Source of the DNA: Billgrantia kenyensis
Lineage (GTDB): Bacteria; Pseudomonadota; Gammaproteobacteria; Pseudomonadales; Halomonadaceae
Length of the DNA: 64,000 bases
Direction: 5' to 3'
NCBI RefSeq assembly: GCF_013697085.1
Contig: NZ_JACEFT010000001.1
Span: 186,001 to 250,000, forward strand
Each line of letters opens with the position of its first letter. Positions within the stretch are counted from its first letter, which is position 1. This document shows positions 54,275-62,830 of the stretch, in pieces. A program made the position numbers and the translations under genes. The notes beneath the pieces are model-generated. The model saw only the letters and a list, made by a program, of their open reading frames with translations. It did no database searches and was not told where the DNA came from.

Positions 54275-55663
54275 TCACCACGAAGCGAACAGGAACCAGC
54301 CTGACAACAGCGGAATGCAGGCCAGCAGAAAGCGTGCATTCCAGCGATAGCCGATGTGGGTCGAGGCCACCCCGGTAAAGCGCGACAGGATCAGCATTGA
54401 GGCCGTCATCGGCGACGACATGAGGGCCAGTGCCCAGCCCACCATCAGGGCGGCGCCGGTCAGCGCCGGCGTCAGCCCCTCGATAGGCAGTGAGGGAAGC
54501 AGGCCGACGAGCAGCGTCACGGTAACGATCGGGTTGATCCCGATCTGGGCCAGACCCACCACCAGCAGCATCGCCAGCACCGCATTGCCCGCCCCGAGCG
54601 GCTCGATGACCGCCTGCAGCGGCCCCAGGCTCTCTACCGGCACCAGCGCCACGCAAAGGTGGCCAAGGTAGCCCGCCGCCCCCAGTACCACGATCTCGTT
54701 GCCGATGGGTGCCACCAGCCAAGGTAGCTGACGGCGCAGGCTGGCAAGTGCCGCCGGCAGGCCCAGCATGCCGATCCGGCGTCGCTGCCAGGCAAGCCAG
54801 ACGATGGTGCTGACAGGCGCTCCGACCAGGGCGGCAATCGGCAGCCGTAGTTCGAGCGCCCAGGCCAGCAGGAACACCAGCGAGACGATGCCCAGCAGCA
54901 GCAGGCTGAATTGTCCCAGTGGCAGCAGCGAGGGGGGCGAAGCGGCATCGCGGTGTGCCGCAGGGTGTGGGCCGGTGAGGTAGTCGACGCTCCATCCCAC
55001 CACAAAGATCACCCCCGCGGCACCGATCACAAAGGGCGCCAGGTCGATCCAGCGCAGCGCCGGCAGGCTCGAGAGCACGACTGCAACGCCGATCCCCATT
55101 GGCGAGATCAAGGGTGCCAGCGAGAACCCGCGCAACAGGGCCAGCATCATGCGTCGCTGACGCGCCTGTCGCACCCAGGTACGTCCCTGAGCCGCGGCCA
55201 GGGTGTTGCTCTTCTCGATCATGCCGGCGAAAAGATTGAGCACCCCGATGTTGAGGATGATGCCGAACAGCGCCGAGCCGGCGGAAAGGATCGGGTAGCG
55301 GCGCCCCGGCGGCTGCAGCAACATGGCCTCGCCGCAACGGCGCACCAGGCGTGAGCGATAGGCCGGCAGGCGCAGCAGGCTCAGTGCCACGACGAAGGTG
55401 GCGAAGAAGGCGAAGCGCCCGCTCGCCTCGAACAACAGCCTTCCCGGCGCCTCGGCCTGCCACAGCGCCACCAGGCTCGCCAACCCTGCAGCCAGCAGCA
55501 GGCCGCGGGCCATGCGCGATAGTCTGCCTCGCAGCGTGGCCAGGTAGCCCGCCAGCGCGATGACCCCCAGGGCCTGGAGCATGACGCTGCCGTAGACGAG
55601 ATGCCACAGGGTGCACAGCGTGACGACCAGCAGCAGGCCCGCGCGCAGGCGTGCCGCCGTCAC
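54275..55663 (-). CDS. Uncharacterised multi-spanning inner-membrane protein, possible ion-transporter-superfamily carrier
   Basis: A 462-residue protein with roughly twelve hydrophobic helices and a mid-loop charged stretch near 240-255. I do not recognise a defined family. The paired re-entrant-like segments [34 protein letters not shown] and, in the second half, [19 protein letters not shown] with NPxxT-like motifs recall the ion-transporter (ArsB/CitMHS) superfamily. GTG start, overlapping the thioesterase stop (GTGA). Its place in a ligase/dehydrogenase operon suggests uptake or export of the substrate or an intermediate acid. Confidence 0.7.
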   Translation of the reverse strand: MTAARLRAGLLLVVTLCTLWHLVYGSVMLQALGVIALAGYLATLRGRLSRMARGLLLAAGLASLVALWQAEAPGRLLFEASGRFAFFATFVVALSLLRLPAYRSRLVRRCGEAMLLQPPGRRYPILSAGSALFGIILNIGVLNLFAGMIEKSNTLAAAQGRTWVRQARQRRMMLALLRGFSLAPLISPMGIGVAVVLSSLPALRWIDLAPFVIGAAGVIFVVGWSVDYLTGPHPAAHRDAASPPSLLPLGQFSLLLLGIVSLVFLLAWALELRLPIAALVGAPVSTIVWLAWQRRRIGMLGLPAALASLRRQLPWLVAPIGNEIVVLGAAGYLGHLCVALVPVESLGPLQAVIEPLGAGNAVLAMLLVVGLAQIGINPIVTVTLLVGLLPSLPIEGLTPALTGAALMVGWALALMSSPMTASMLILSRFTGVASTHIGYRWNARFLLACIPLLSGWFLFASW

Positions 55664-56085
55664 CCGGGCAAGCCCTCCGGCGACTCGCTGCCGCTGCGGC
55701 GCCGGAAGGATCCTTCGGCGATGGCCAGCAGCTCGCCATCGGCGTCGATGACTTCGCCGCTGGCCATGTAGACCTTGCGCCCGCCGCCGCGCAGTCTGCC
55801 GGTGGCACGCAGCACGCCGGCCCCGGCGGGACCGACGAAGGTAGTGGTGAGCGAAAGCGTCATGCCGCGGCGCACCCGCCCGGGTGCGTCACAGTAGAGC
55901 CCGGCGAGGCTAAGGGCGCTGTCCAGCATCGAGGTGAGCACCCCGCCGTGCACGATGCCGCTGCGATTGAGGTGGCGCTCGTCGGCCACCAGCTCGACCA
56001 CGGCGACTCCCTCTGACCACTCCACCACCTGCATGCCGAGCAGTTCGTGGTATCCCATCAGCGCTCGGGAAGCGGCTGCACTCAT
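55660..56085 (-). CDS. PaaI-type hotdog thioesterase
   Basis: A 141-residue single hotdog domain: [23 protein letters not shown] with the catalytic HGG loop and Asp, and [19 protein letters not shown]. Members hydrolyse aryl- or acyl-CoA thioesters and are often used to rescue CoA from dead-end intermediates. It overlaps the ligase stop by four bases (ATGA) and the membrane protein start at its end, so it is tightly coupled in the operon. Confidence 0.9.
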   Translation of the reverse strand: MSAAASRALMGYHELLGMQVVEWSEGVAVVELVADERHLNRSGIVHGGVLTSMLDSALSLAGLYCDAPGRVRRGMTLSLTTTFVGPAGAGVLRATGRLRGGGRKVYMASGEVIDADGELLAIAEGSFRRRSGSESPEGLPG

Positions 56086-57704
56086 GCCGTGTCCTCCCGA
56101 CCGGCCATGTCGCGCAGGCGACCCTTGAGGATCTTGCCGCTGGCAGTGGCCGGCAGCGTATCCATCAGGATCAGCCGAGTGGGACGCTTGTACGGTGCCA
56201 GCCGAGGGCCAATGAACTCGCGCAGCTCGGCCTGGCTAAGCGTGGCGCCAGGCTCGCACTGAACGAAGGCGATCACTTCCTCGTTGCCATCCACCTGGCG
56301 TCCCACCACGGCGGACAGGGTCACGTCCGGGTGTTCGTTGATCACCGCTTCCACGTCGGGCGGATAAATGTTGAAGCCGGAGCGGATAATGAGCTCCTTG
56401 CTGCGGCCGACGATATAGAGCTGGTCATCCTCGTCGAAGCGCGCGATATCGCCGGTATTCAGCCAGCCGTCCTCGGTCAGGCAGGCCCGGGTGGCCGTGG
56501 GCTGGCGAAAGTACCCCTTCATCACGTTGGGGCCGCGAACCCAGAGCTCACCGGCGCCCGCATGGTCGGGCTCGTCCTCGCCACCCTCCCCGAGGGGCTC
56601 GAGGCGATACTCCAGCAGCGGAAGCACACGGCCTACGGTGTGGGTATCGAAGTGATCGTCGATGCGGGTCTGACTGATGGTCGGGCTAGCCTCTGTGAGG
56701 CCGTAGCCGTTGTGCAGCGTAAGGTCGAACAGCGACTGGACTCTCCGCTTGAGGTCGCCGTCGAGCGGCGAGCCGCCGGCGGAGATGTAGCGCAGTGCGG
56801 GGGCGACGAGGGGGCGCTCTTCACGGCGCAGGAACTCCAGCGTCCGCGCGAACATCGCCGGCACGCCCTGAAGCACGGTGATGTGCTCATGTTCCAGCGC
56901 CGCCAGCATGGCGGTGGCGTCAAAGCGTGGCACGGTGTAGAGACAGGCGCCATTGTAGAGCGAACCCATGCACACCGAAGAGAGGCCGAACACATGGGAC
57001 ATCGGCAGTACGCCGTATACCCTTTCGCCTTCGCGAAGGTGGCGCATGCCTCCCGAAAGCGAAGCGATATAGAGGATCCCGCGATGGGTCAGCATCACTC
57101 CCTTGGGGGTGCCCGTGGTGCCCGAGGTGTAGATCATTGCCGCCACCTGGTCGGCACCGCTGGTCGCGACCGGCTCTGCCTCCACCCCGTTCGACGGTGA
57201 GAGTCGCAGTTGACCGAGCGTGGGATGTTCGAACGCCTCGGCGCCATGACGCTGGCCATGGGCCTCCGCCTCGGGGGACGCCTCGCTGGTGTAGAACACC
57301 CTTCGCGGCTGACAGTTGTCGCGGATTGCATCGATCTCCTGGGCGGAGAGCCGGGAATTGACGATGGCGACCCAGACATCGCACTCGCTGGCTGCCAGCA
57401 GCAGTGCCACCAGCGCCCGGCAGTTCTCGCTGACCGTCATGATGCGATCGCCCGGACGCACACCCAGCGTGGCAAGCCATTCGGCGGCGGCACGAATTTC
57501 TTGTCCCAGCTCGGCGTAGCTCCAGCGTATTTCGCCGTCAACCAGCGCCGGCAAGTCGCCCAGTCGCTCGGCATTCTCCAGCACCCGGGTACTCAGGCGC
57601 TGGGGGAGCTCGTCCACCAGCTCACTCGCCAGGCGGCCGAAGATGGCTTCGTCAGGCGCCCGGCGAGCCGCCAAGGGGGCCTTCAGCTCGCTTGCGTGGG
57701 CCAT
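56082..57704 (-). CDS. AMP-forming acyl-CoA ligase (fatty/carboxylic acid)
   Basis: A 540-residue member of the acyl-adenylate-forming family. The P-loop MIYTSGTTGTPKGVMLTHRG (about residues 187-206), YGLTEASPTISQ, GELWVRGPNVMKGYFRQP, the hinge GRSKELIIRSGFNIYPPDVE and the C-terminal catalytic lysine in TASGKILKGRL are all visible. It activates an imported acid to its CoA ester. Substrate unknown. GGAGG seven bases before the ATG at 57704; its start overlaps the stop of the upstream acyl-CoA dehydrogenase by one base. Confidence 0.92.
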   Translation of the reverse strand: MAHASELKAPLAARRAPDEAIFGRLASELVDELPQRLSTRVLENAERLGDLPALVDGEIRWSYAELGQEIRAAAEWLATLGVRPGDRIMTVSENCRALVALLLAASECDVWVAIVNSRLSAQEIDAIRDNCQPRRVFYTSEASPEAEAHGQRHGAEAFEHPTLGQLRLSPSNGVEAEPVATSGADQVAAMIYTSGTTGTPKGVMLTHRGILYIASLSGGMRHLREGERVYGVLPMSHVFGLSSVCMGSLYNGACLYTVPRFDATAMLAALEHEHITVLQGVPAMFARTLEFLRREERPLVAPALRYISAGGSPLDGDLKRRVQSLFDLTLHNGYGLTEASPTISQTRIDDHFDTHTVGRVLPLLEYRLEPLGEGGEDEPDHAGAGELWVRGPNVMKGYFRQPTATRACLTEDGWLNTGDIARFDEDDQLYIVGRSKELIIRSGFNIYPPDVEAVINEHPDVTLSAVVGRQVDGNEEVIAFVQCEPGATLSQAELREFIGPRLAPYKRPTRLILMDTLPATASGKILKGRLRDMAGREDTA

Positions 57705-58855
57705 CAGCTCACCTCCCGCACCATGTTGCGGGCGATCACGACCTGCTGGATCTGGGTCGTGCCTTCGTAGATGCGGAACAGACGCACGTCGCGGTAGAAG
57801 CGCTCCACGGCATATTCGGAAATGTAGCCGGCGCCGCCGTGGACCTGTACCGCACGGTCGGCCACGCGCCCGACCATTTCGGCGCAGAACAGCTTGCAGC
57901 AGGAGGCCAGGGTCGAAACGTTCTCTCCCTCGTCCTTGCGTCGGGCGGCGTCGAGCACCATGGTGCGGCCGGCATAGGCCTCGGTCTTGCTGTCGGCCAG
58001 CATCGCCTGGACCAGCTGGTGCTCGGCCAGCGACACGCCGAACTGCTTGCGTTCGATGGCGTAGGCGAGGGATTCCTCGACCAGGCGCTCGGCGACGCCG
58101 ACGCAGACCGCCGAGATGTGCAGGCGGCCGCGGTCGAGCACCTTCATCGCAGTCTTGAAGCCCTGCCCTTCCTTCCCGCCGATGATGTTCTCGGCCGGCA
58201 CCCGGCAATCCTCGAAGATGATGTCACAGGTATGCGCGCCTTTCTGACCCATCTTCTTGTCCGCCGGGCCGCGCTTGAGACCGGGGGTGTCGCCCTCGAC
58301 GATGAAAGCCGTGATGCCTCCGGCACCCTTGTTGCCGGGATCGGTGCGCGCCATCACGGTAAAGACATCGGCGTGGGGGCCGTTGGTGATGAAGCGCTTG
58401 GTGCCGTTGAGTACATAGTGATCGCCGTCACGCACCGCCGTGGTGCGCAGGCTGGCAGCATCGGAGCCGGAATCGGGCTCGGTCAGGCAGAAGGAGCTGA
58501 GCAGCTCTCCGGTGGCCAGGCGCGGCACGTATTTCGTCTTCTGCTCCGGGGTCCCGTCGATCAGGATGCCCTGGGCGCCGATGCCGTTGTTGGTGCCGAA
58601 GATCGAGCGAAAGGCCGGTGAGGTCTTGCCGATCTCCATGGCAACAAGGACTTCCTCCTCGAGCGTCAGCCCCAGGCCGCCGTACTCTTCCGGGATCGAC
58701 AGGCCAAACAGTCCCATCTGCTTCATTTCCTCTAGCAGCTCGGGGGGCACGGCATCCTCCTCCGCCAGCCGCGCTTCATTGGGAATAAGCCGTTCGCGCA
58801 CGAAACGAGAGATGGTATCGATGAGCTGATCGAGTACTTCAGGATCGCGAATCAT
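57704..58855 (-). CDS. Acyl-CoA dehydrogenase
   Basis: A 383-residue, conventional acyl-CoA dehydrogenase: FCLTEPDSGSDAASLRTTA, RFITNGPHADVFTVMART, YAIERKQFGVSLAEHQLVQAMLAD, VQVHGGAGYISEYAVERFYRD and FRIYEGTTQIQQVVIARNM, whose IYEGT carries the family's catalytic glutamate of the short- and medium-chain enzymes. First gene of the six-gene minus-strand operon. GAGGA lies seven bases before the ATG. It could act on the second, shorter intermediate or on a different chain length than the pair at 50-52 kb. Confidence 0.95.
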   Translation of the reverse strand: MIRDPEVLDQLIDTISRFVRERLIPNEARLAEEDAVPPELLEEMKQMGLFGLSIPEEYGGLGLTLEEEVLVAMEIGKTSPAFRSIFGTNNGIGAQGILIDGTPEQKTKYVPRLATGELLSSFCLTEPDSGSDAASLRTTAVRDGDHYVLNGTKRFITNGPHADVFTVMARTDPGNKGAGGITAFIVEGDTPGLKRGPADKKMGQKGAHTCDIIFEDCRVPAENIIGGKEGQGFKTAMKVLDRGRLHISAVCVGVAERLVEESLAYAIERKQFGVSLAEHQLVQAMLADSKTEAYAGRTMVLDAARRKDEGENVSTLASCCKLFCAEMVGRVADRAVQVHGGAGYISEYAVERFYRDVRLFRIYEGTTQIQQVVIARNMVREVS

Positions 58856-58929
58856 GTCATGTCCTCACGATGATGACGGCTGGACCGAGTCCCACTGGCC
58901 CTTGAAATTCTTGACTCTCTCTGCCTTTA

Positions 58930-58944
58930 TTTCGCTAAGCAGAA
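58930..58944. promoter_or_regulatory. IclR-type operator candidate (site B)
   Basis: TTTCGC-TAA-GCAGAA is an imperfect inverted repeat; each arm differs by one base from the site A arms TTCCGC and GCGGAA. It lies 75 bases upstream of the minus-strand acyl-CoA dehydrogenase start. Confidence 0.4.
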
Positions 58945-59001
58945 TGAAAGTCCGCAGAAGTTGCCAGGCACTGTTGCATAGCCTAGGATGATCGTCAACT
59001 T

Positions 59002-59028
59002 TGCGGAATCATGTTCCGCATTACGAAA
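59002..59028. promoter_or_regulatory. IclR-type operator candidate (site C) with overlapping inverted half-site
   Basis: TTCCGC-ATT-ACGAAA (59014-59028) resembles site A, with a perfect left arm and a two-mismatch right arm. Its left arm also forms a perfect 7-bp inverted repeat with TGCGGAA (59002-59008), so three half-sites lie in tandem. It sits 30 bases before the hydroxyacyl-CoA dehydrogenase start. Confidence 0.55.
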
Positions 59029-59057
59029 TGCTAAACAGGACCAGAGAGGACGCCAGC

Positions 59058-60587
59058 ATGTCGAATGGCACGTCGCCCCAGCCCACCCCCTTCCATACCC
59101 TGGGGATCGTCGGCACCGGCGCCATGGGGCGCGGCATCGCCCAGATCGCCGCTCAGGCCGGCCTGACCGTCTACCTCCATGATCTGCGTGAAGGCGCTGT
59201 CGCAGAAGCGCAGGATTTCATCGGCGGGATGTGGTCTCGCGGGGTGCAGAAACAGCGTCTCAGTGAAACCGAGGCCGAGCGCTTTCGTGCCAGTCTCAAG
59301 GAAGCAGCGACCCTGGAGGACCTGGCCGGCTGCGATATCGTGATCGAAGCCATAGTCGAGAAGCTTGACGCCAAGCAGGCGCTGTTCGAGCAGCTCGAAG
59401 GGATCCTCGACGAAGGGGCGGTACTGGCGACCAACACCTCTTCGCTTTCAGTGACAGCGATCGCCTCGACCTGCCGCCTGCCGCAGCGGGTGATCGGCTT
59501 CCATTTCTTCAACCCCGTGCCGCTGATGAAGATCGTCGAGGTGATCCCGGGCCTGCGCACCGCGCCGGAGGTTACCGAGCGGGTCGCAGCGCTGGGCCAG
59601 GCCATGGGCCACTTCACCGCCCGCGCTACCGATACGCCGGGTTTTCTGGTCAACCATGCCGGACGTGCCTTCGGCACCGAGGCCCTGCGCCTGCTCGGCG
59701 AAAGCGTCACTGACCATGCCACGATCGACCGCATCCTGGTCGATCAGGGGGGCTTTCGCATGGGCCCGTTTTCCCTGCTCGATCTCACCGGCCTCGACGT
59801 TTCGCACGCGGTCATGGAGTCGATCTACCACCAATACTACGAAGAGCCGCGTTTTCGCCCTTCTCCGCTGACTCGCCAGCGCCTGACAGCAGGCCTGCTG
59901 GGGCGCAAGAGCGATGAGGGCTTCTATCGCTACCTCGACGGCAAGCCCCAGGTGCCTGAGGAGGCGCCCCTGCCCGAGGCCCAGCCGCATCCCGTGTGGA
60001 TCGGCGCCGAGGATGACGCGTCCCGCCGGCTGCTCACGGACCTGGTAAGTGCTGCCGGTTGGCCCCTGGATAGCGGCGAAGTGCCAGCGACGGATGCGCT
60101 GTGCCTGATTGCCCCGCTGGGGGAAGATGCCACGAGCTGCGCCTTGCGCCTGAACCTGCCTGCCGAGCGCTGCGTGGCGGTGGACATGCTGGCCGGCCTC
60201 GAGCGCCGCCGTAGCCTGATGACCACGCCTGCCACCCAGATGCAGTACCGCGATATCGCCAGGGCCCTGCTGGGCTACGACGGCACGCCAGTGAGCGTGA
60301 TGAACGACAGCAACGGGTTCGTGTTGCAGCGGGTGGTGGCGTGCATCGTCAACGTCGGCTGCGACATCGCCCAGCAGGGCGTGGCCGAACCCGCCACCAT
60401 CGATCGCGCCGTGGAACTCGGGCTCGGCTATCCCCGTGGGCCTCTGGCCATGGGCGACCATTACGGCAACCGCCGCATTCTAACCATTCTCGACAACATG
60501 CTGGCCGCCACCGGTGACCCGCGCTATCGCGCAAGCCCCTGGCTTCGCCGTCGAGCCATCCTCGACCTGCCGTTGACTTCGGCTTGA
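59058..60587 (+). CDS. 3-hydroxyacyl-CoA dehydrogenase (PaaH-type, double C-terminal domain)
   Basis: A 509-residue NAD enzyme. GIVGTGAMGRGIAQIAAQAG (about residues 15-34) is the intact Rossmann loop; ATNTSSLSVTAIA and GFHFFNPVPLMKIVEVI with the catalytic His follow at about 130-160. A first C-domain (TPGFLVNHAGRAFGTEAL) and a second, repeated one (GFVLQRVVACIVNVGCDIAQ) give the PaaH/PaaC-like length. It should oxidise the 3-hydroxyacyl-CoA that the truncated hydratase-dehydrogenase at 48587 cannot. It is followed by a thiolase at 20 bases. Confidence 0.94.
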   Translation: MSNGTSPQPTPFHTLGIVGTGAMGRGIAQIAAQAGLTVYLHDLREGAVAEAQDFIGGMWSRGVQKQRLSETEAERFRASLKEAATLEDLAGCDIVIEAIVEKLDAKQALFEQLEGILDEGAVLATNTSSLSVTAIASTCRLPQRVIGFHFFNPVPLMKIVEVIPGLRTAPEVTERVAALGQAMGHFTARATDTPGFLVNHAGRAFGTEALRLLGESVTDHATIDRILVDQGGFRMGPFSLLDLTGLDVSHAVMESIYHQYYEEPRFRPSPLTRQRLTAGLLGRKSDEGFYRYLDGKPQVPEEAPLPEAQPHPVWIGAEDDASRRLLTDLVSAAGWPLDSGEVPATDALCLIAPLGEDATSCALRLNLPAERCVAVDMLAGLERRRSLMTTPATQMQYRDIARALLGYDGTPVSVMNDSNGFVLQRVVACIVNVGCDIAQQGVAEPATIDRAVELGLGYPRGPLAMGDHYGNRRILTILDNMLAATGDPRYRASPWLRRRAILDLPLTSA

Positions 60588-60607
60588 TGCTGCACAAGGA
60601 GAATTCC

Positions 60608-61816
60608 ATGCCAGACGCCTATCTGTACGACGGCCTGCGTACCCCCTTCGGCCGCCATGGCGGCAGTCTCGCTCCCGTGCGCCCGGACGACCTGCTCGGC
60701 CACGTGCTCAAGGCACTGGTCGAGCGCAACGCCTTCTCGCCCGACGCCTATGAGGAAGTGCTGGCCGGTTGCACCAATCAAGCGGGTGAAGACTCACGTA
60801 ACGTGGCCCGCCATGCGGGCCTGCGAGCCGGACTGCCGGTATCCGTGGCGGCGCAGACCGTCAATCGCCTCTGTGGCAGCGGACTCGCCGCGGTGATCGA
60901 CGCCGCCCGCGCCACCCGCCTCGGCGAGGGCGAGCTGTTTCTCGCCGGCGGGGTGGAGTCGATGTCCCGCGCCCCCTATGTCCTGGGCAAGGCGGAGTCG
61001 CCCTTCGCCCGTAACCAGCCGATGTACGACACCGTGATCGGGTCACGCTTTCCCAATCCGTGGATCGCCAAGGAGTATGGCAGCCACAGCATGCCCGAGA
61101 CCGCCGACAACGTGGCCCATGACCTCGGGATCGGCCGCGACGCCAGTGATGCCTTCGCGGCACGCTCTCAGGCGCGCTACGGCGAGGCACTGGAGCGTGG
61201 CTTCTATAGCGGTGAACTTTTGGCCATCGAGGTTCCCCAAGGGCGCAAGCAGCCGCCTCTGGAGGTGAGCCGAGACGAGCATCCGCGCCCCGGAACGGAC
61301 GCCGACAAGCTGGCACGCCTCGGTCCGCTGTTCGAAGACGGCGTGGTAACAGCCGGCAATGCGTCGGGCCTCAATGACGGTGCTGCGGCCTTGGTTGTCG
61401 GCAGCCTGGCGGCCGGTGAGCGGGCGGGCGTCGCACCGCGGGCACGCATCGTGGCCAGCGCCGTGGACGGCGTTGAACCCCGGGTCATGGGCCTGGGGCC
61501 GGTGCCAGCCAGCCGCAAGGCGCTCGAGCGGGCCGGCCTCACCCTGGACCAGATGGACGTGATCGAGATCAACGAGGCCTTTGCCGTGCAGGTGCTGGGC
61601 TGCGTAAAGCAGCTAGGCCTCGATGCCGACGACAGTCGGCTCAACGCCAACGGTGGTGCCATTGCCATCGGCCACCCCCTCGGCGCCTCGGGCGCACGCC
61701 TGGCCCTGACCGCCCTGCGTCAGCTGGAAGCCAGCGGCGGGCGCTACGCCCTGATCACCATGTGCATTGGCGTCGGCCAGGGCATCGCCTGCGTCATCGA
61801 AAGGGTAAACGGCTGA
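60608..61816 (+). CDS. Acetyl-CoA acyltransferase (thiolase, PcaF/PaaJ-like)
   Basis: A 402-residue thiolase. The nucleophile cysteine is in NRLCGSGLAAVI (about 88-99). GGVESMSRAPYVLGKAE, SMPETADNVAHD, NANGGAIAIGHPLGASGAR and the C-terminal MCIGVGQG complete the active site. The overall pattern, including CTNQAGEDSRNVAR, is closest to beta-ketoadipyl-CoA thiolases PcaF/PaaJ, which release succinyl-CoA and acetyl-CoA; that hints at a dicarboxylate-like intermediate but is not proof. AAGGAG precedes the ATG by six bases. Confidence 0.93.
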   Translation: MPDAYLYDGLRTPFGRHGGSLAPVRPDDLLGHVLKALVERNAFSPDAYEEVLAGCTNQAGEDSRNVARHAGLRAGLPVSVAAQTVNRLCGSGLAAVIDAARATRLGEGELFLAGGVESMSRAPYVLGKAESPFARNQPMYDTVIGSRFPNPWIAKEYGSHSMPETADNVAHDLGIGRDASDAFAARSQARYGEALERGFYSGELLAIEVPQGRKQPPLEVSRDEHPRPGTDADKLARLGPLFEDGVVTAGNASGLNDGAAALVVGSLAAGERAGVAPRARIVASAVDGVEPRVMGLGPVPASRKALERAGLTLDQMDVIEINEAFAVQVLGCVKQLGLDADDSRLNANGGAIAIGHPLGASGARLALTALRQLEASGGRYALITMCIGVGQGIACVIERVNG

Positions 61817-61825
61817 AACCACGAC

Positions 61826-61862
61826 GCCCCGGGCCGGTCCGCCAACGGACCTTGTCCGGGGC
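61826..61862 (+). terminator. Long GC-rich hairpin between thiolase and iclR
   Basis: Outer arms GCCCCGG/CCGGGGC (61826-61832, 61856-61862) enclose an inner stem GGTCCG/CGGACC (61836-61841, 61846-61851). It lies ten bases after the thiolase stop. No U-tract follows; it could attenuate readthrough into the regulator gene. Confidence 0.5.
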
Positions 61863-61906
61863 AATATGCGATACTGCGCCAAACGATTTCGCGACAGGGA
61901 ACCGCC

Positions 61907-62716
61907 ATGAACGAACCCGCCCCGCTGGATGACGCTACCCCGCCGACCAAGGACCGCAACTTCGTCACGGCCCTGGCCCGCGGCCTGGAGCTGCTGCGGG
62001 CCTTTGGCGCCGGTGAGGAATACCTCGGAAATGCCGAGCTTTCCAACCGTACCGGCATCCCCCGCCCGACGGTATCGCGCCTGACCTACACCCTGACCCA
62101 GCTCGGCTACCTCAGGCACAACACCCGGCTGGAGAAGTATCGCCTGGGGCCCGGCATCCTGGCGCTGGGCTATCGCTTCCTGGCCAGCCAGGGGATCCGC
62201 GAGATCGCCCGACCCTTCATGCAGCAGTTCGCCGAGGCGACGGACTGCAACGTAAGCCTCGGGGCGGCGGACAAGACGGACATGGTCTATATCGAAAGCT
62301 GCCACGGCAGCGGCCCGCTGATCGTCAGGCTCGATGTGGGCTCACGGCTGCCAATGGCAACGACGGCGATCGGCCGTGCCTGGCTCTGCGGGCTTTCCGA
62401 AGCGCGTCGGGAGGCAGCGCTTGTCGAACTGGCCAAGGCGCATGGTAGCGACTGGCCAGCGCTGGAGAAGGGAATCAGGCGCAGCCAGGAAGAGTATGCC
62501 CGTCACGGCTTCTGCCTGTCCGAGGGCGACTGGCAATCCCAGATCAGCGCCGTCGCCGTACCACTGGTGCTCGAGGATGGCGCCGAGGTGATGGCGATCA
62601 ACTGCGGGGGGGCCGCCCATCGCCTCGGTCACTCCATCATGCTCGATAACCTCGGGCCGCGGCTGAAGGAAGTCGCACGTCGCATACTCGGGGAGTTGCG
62701 TCACGGCGGTGGCTAG
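61907..62716 (+). CDS. IclR-family transcriptional regulator
   Basis: A 269-residue regulator: an N-terminal winged HTH (ALARGLELLRAFG, then NAELSNRTGIPRPTVSRLTYTLTQLGYL at about 42-69) and a C-terminal IclR effector domain (YRLGPGILALGYRFLA; GSRLPMATTAIGRAWLCGL; GDWQSQISAVAVPLV). IclR proteins sense aromatic or carboxylic acids or their CoA esters and bind short palindromes. It is downstream of the thiolase and is the obvious candidate to bind sites A-C and control the whole 45-62 kb pathway. Confidence 0.92.
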   Translation: MNEPAPLDDATPPTKDRNFVTALARGLELLRAFGAGEEYLGNAELSNRTGIPRPTVSRLTYTLTQLGYLRHNTRLEKYRLGPGILALGYRFLASQGIREIARPFMQQFAEATDCNVSLGAADKTDMVYIESCHGSGPLIVRLDVGSRLPMATTAIGRAWLCGLSEARREAALVELAKAHGSDWPALEKGIRRSQEEYARHGFCLSEGDWQSQISAVAVPLVLEDGAEVMAINCGGAAHRLGHSIMLDNLGPRLKEVARRILGELRHGGG

Positions 62717-62830
62717 CAGCAGGCTCGATCGCTCCGCCTCGCTGTTACCTCACTGAATATGAGGATATAGTGATCGTCACAGGCCTTGCCGGCACCATGC
62801 AACCTTCTCAAGGGGTGATGAACGACTCAC

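Noticed and set aside
54207..55808. Upstream extension of the etfB frame through the membrane protein gene
   Set aside because: The EtfB N-terminus [10 protein letters not shown] begins at 54206 with a good ribosome site; the extension lies out of frame in the 54275-55663 gene.
57705..58208. N-terminal extension of the acyl-CoA ligase frame into the dehydrogenase gene
   Set aside because: The ATG at 57704 has GGAGG at ideal spacing and coincides with the dehydrogenase stop; the extension is low-complexity Arg/Gly-rich shadow.
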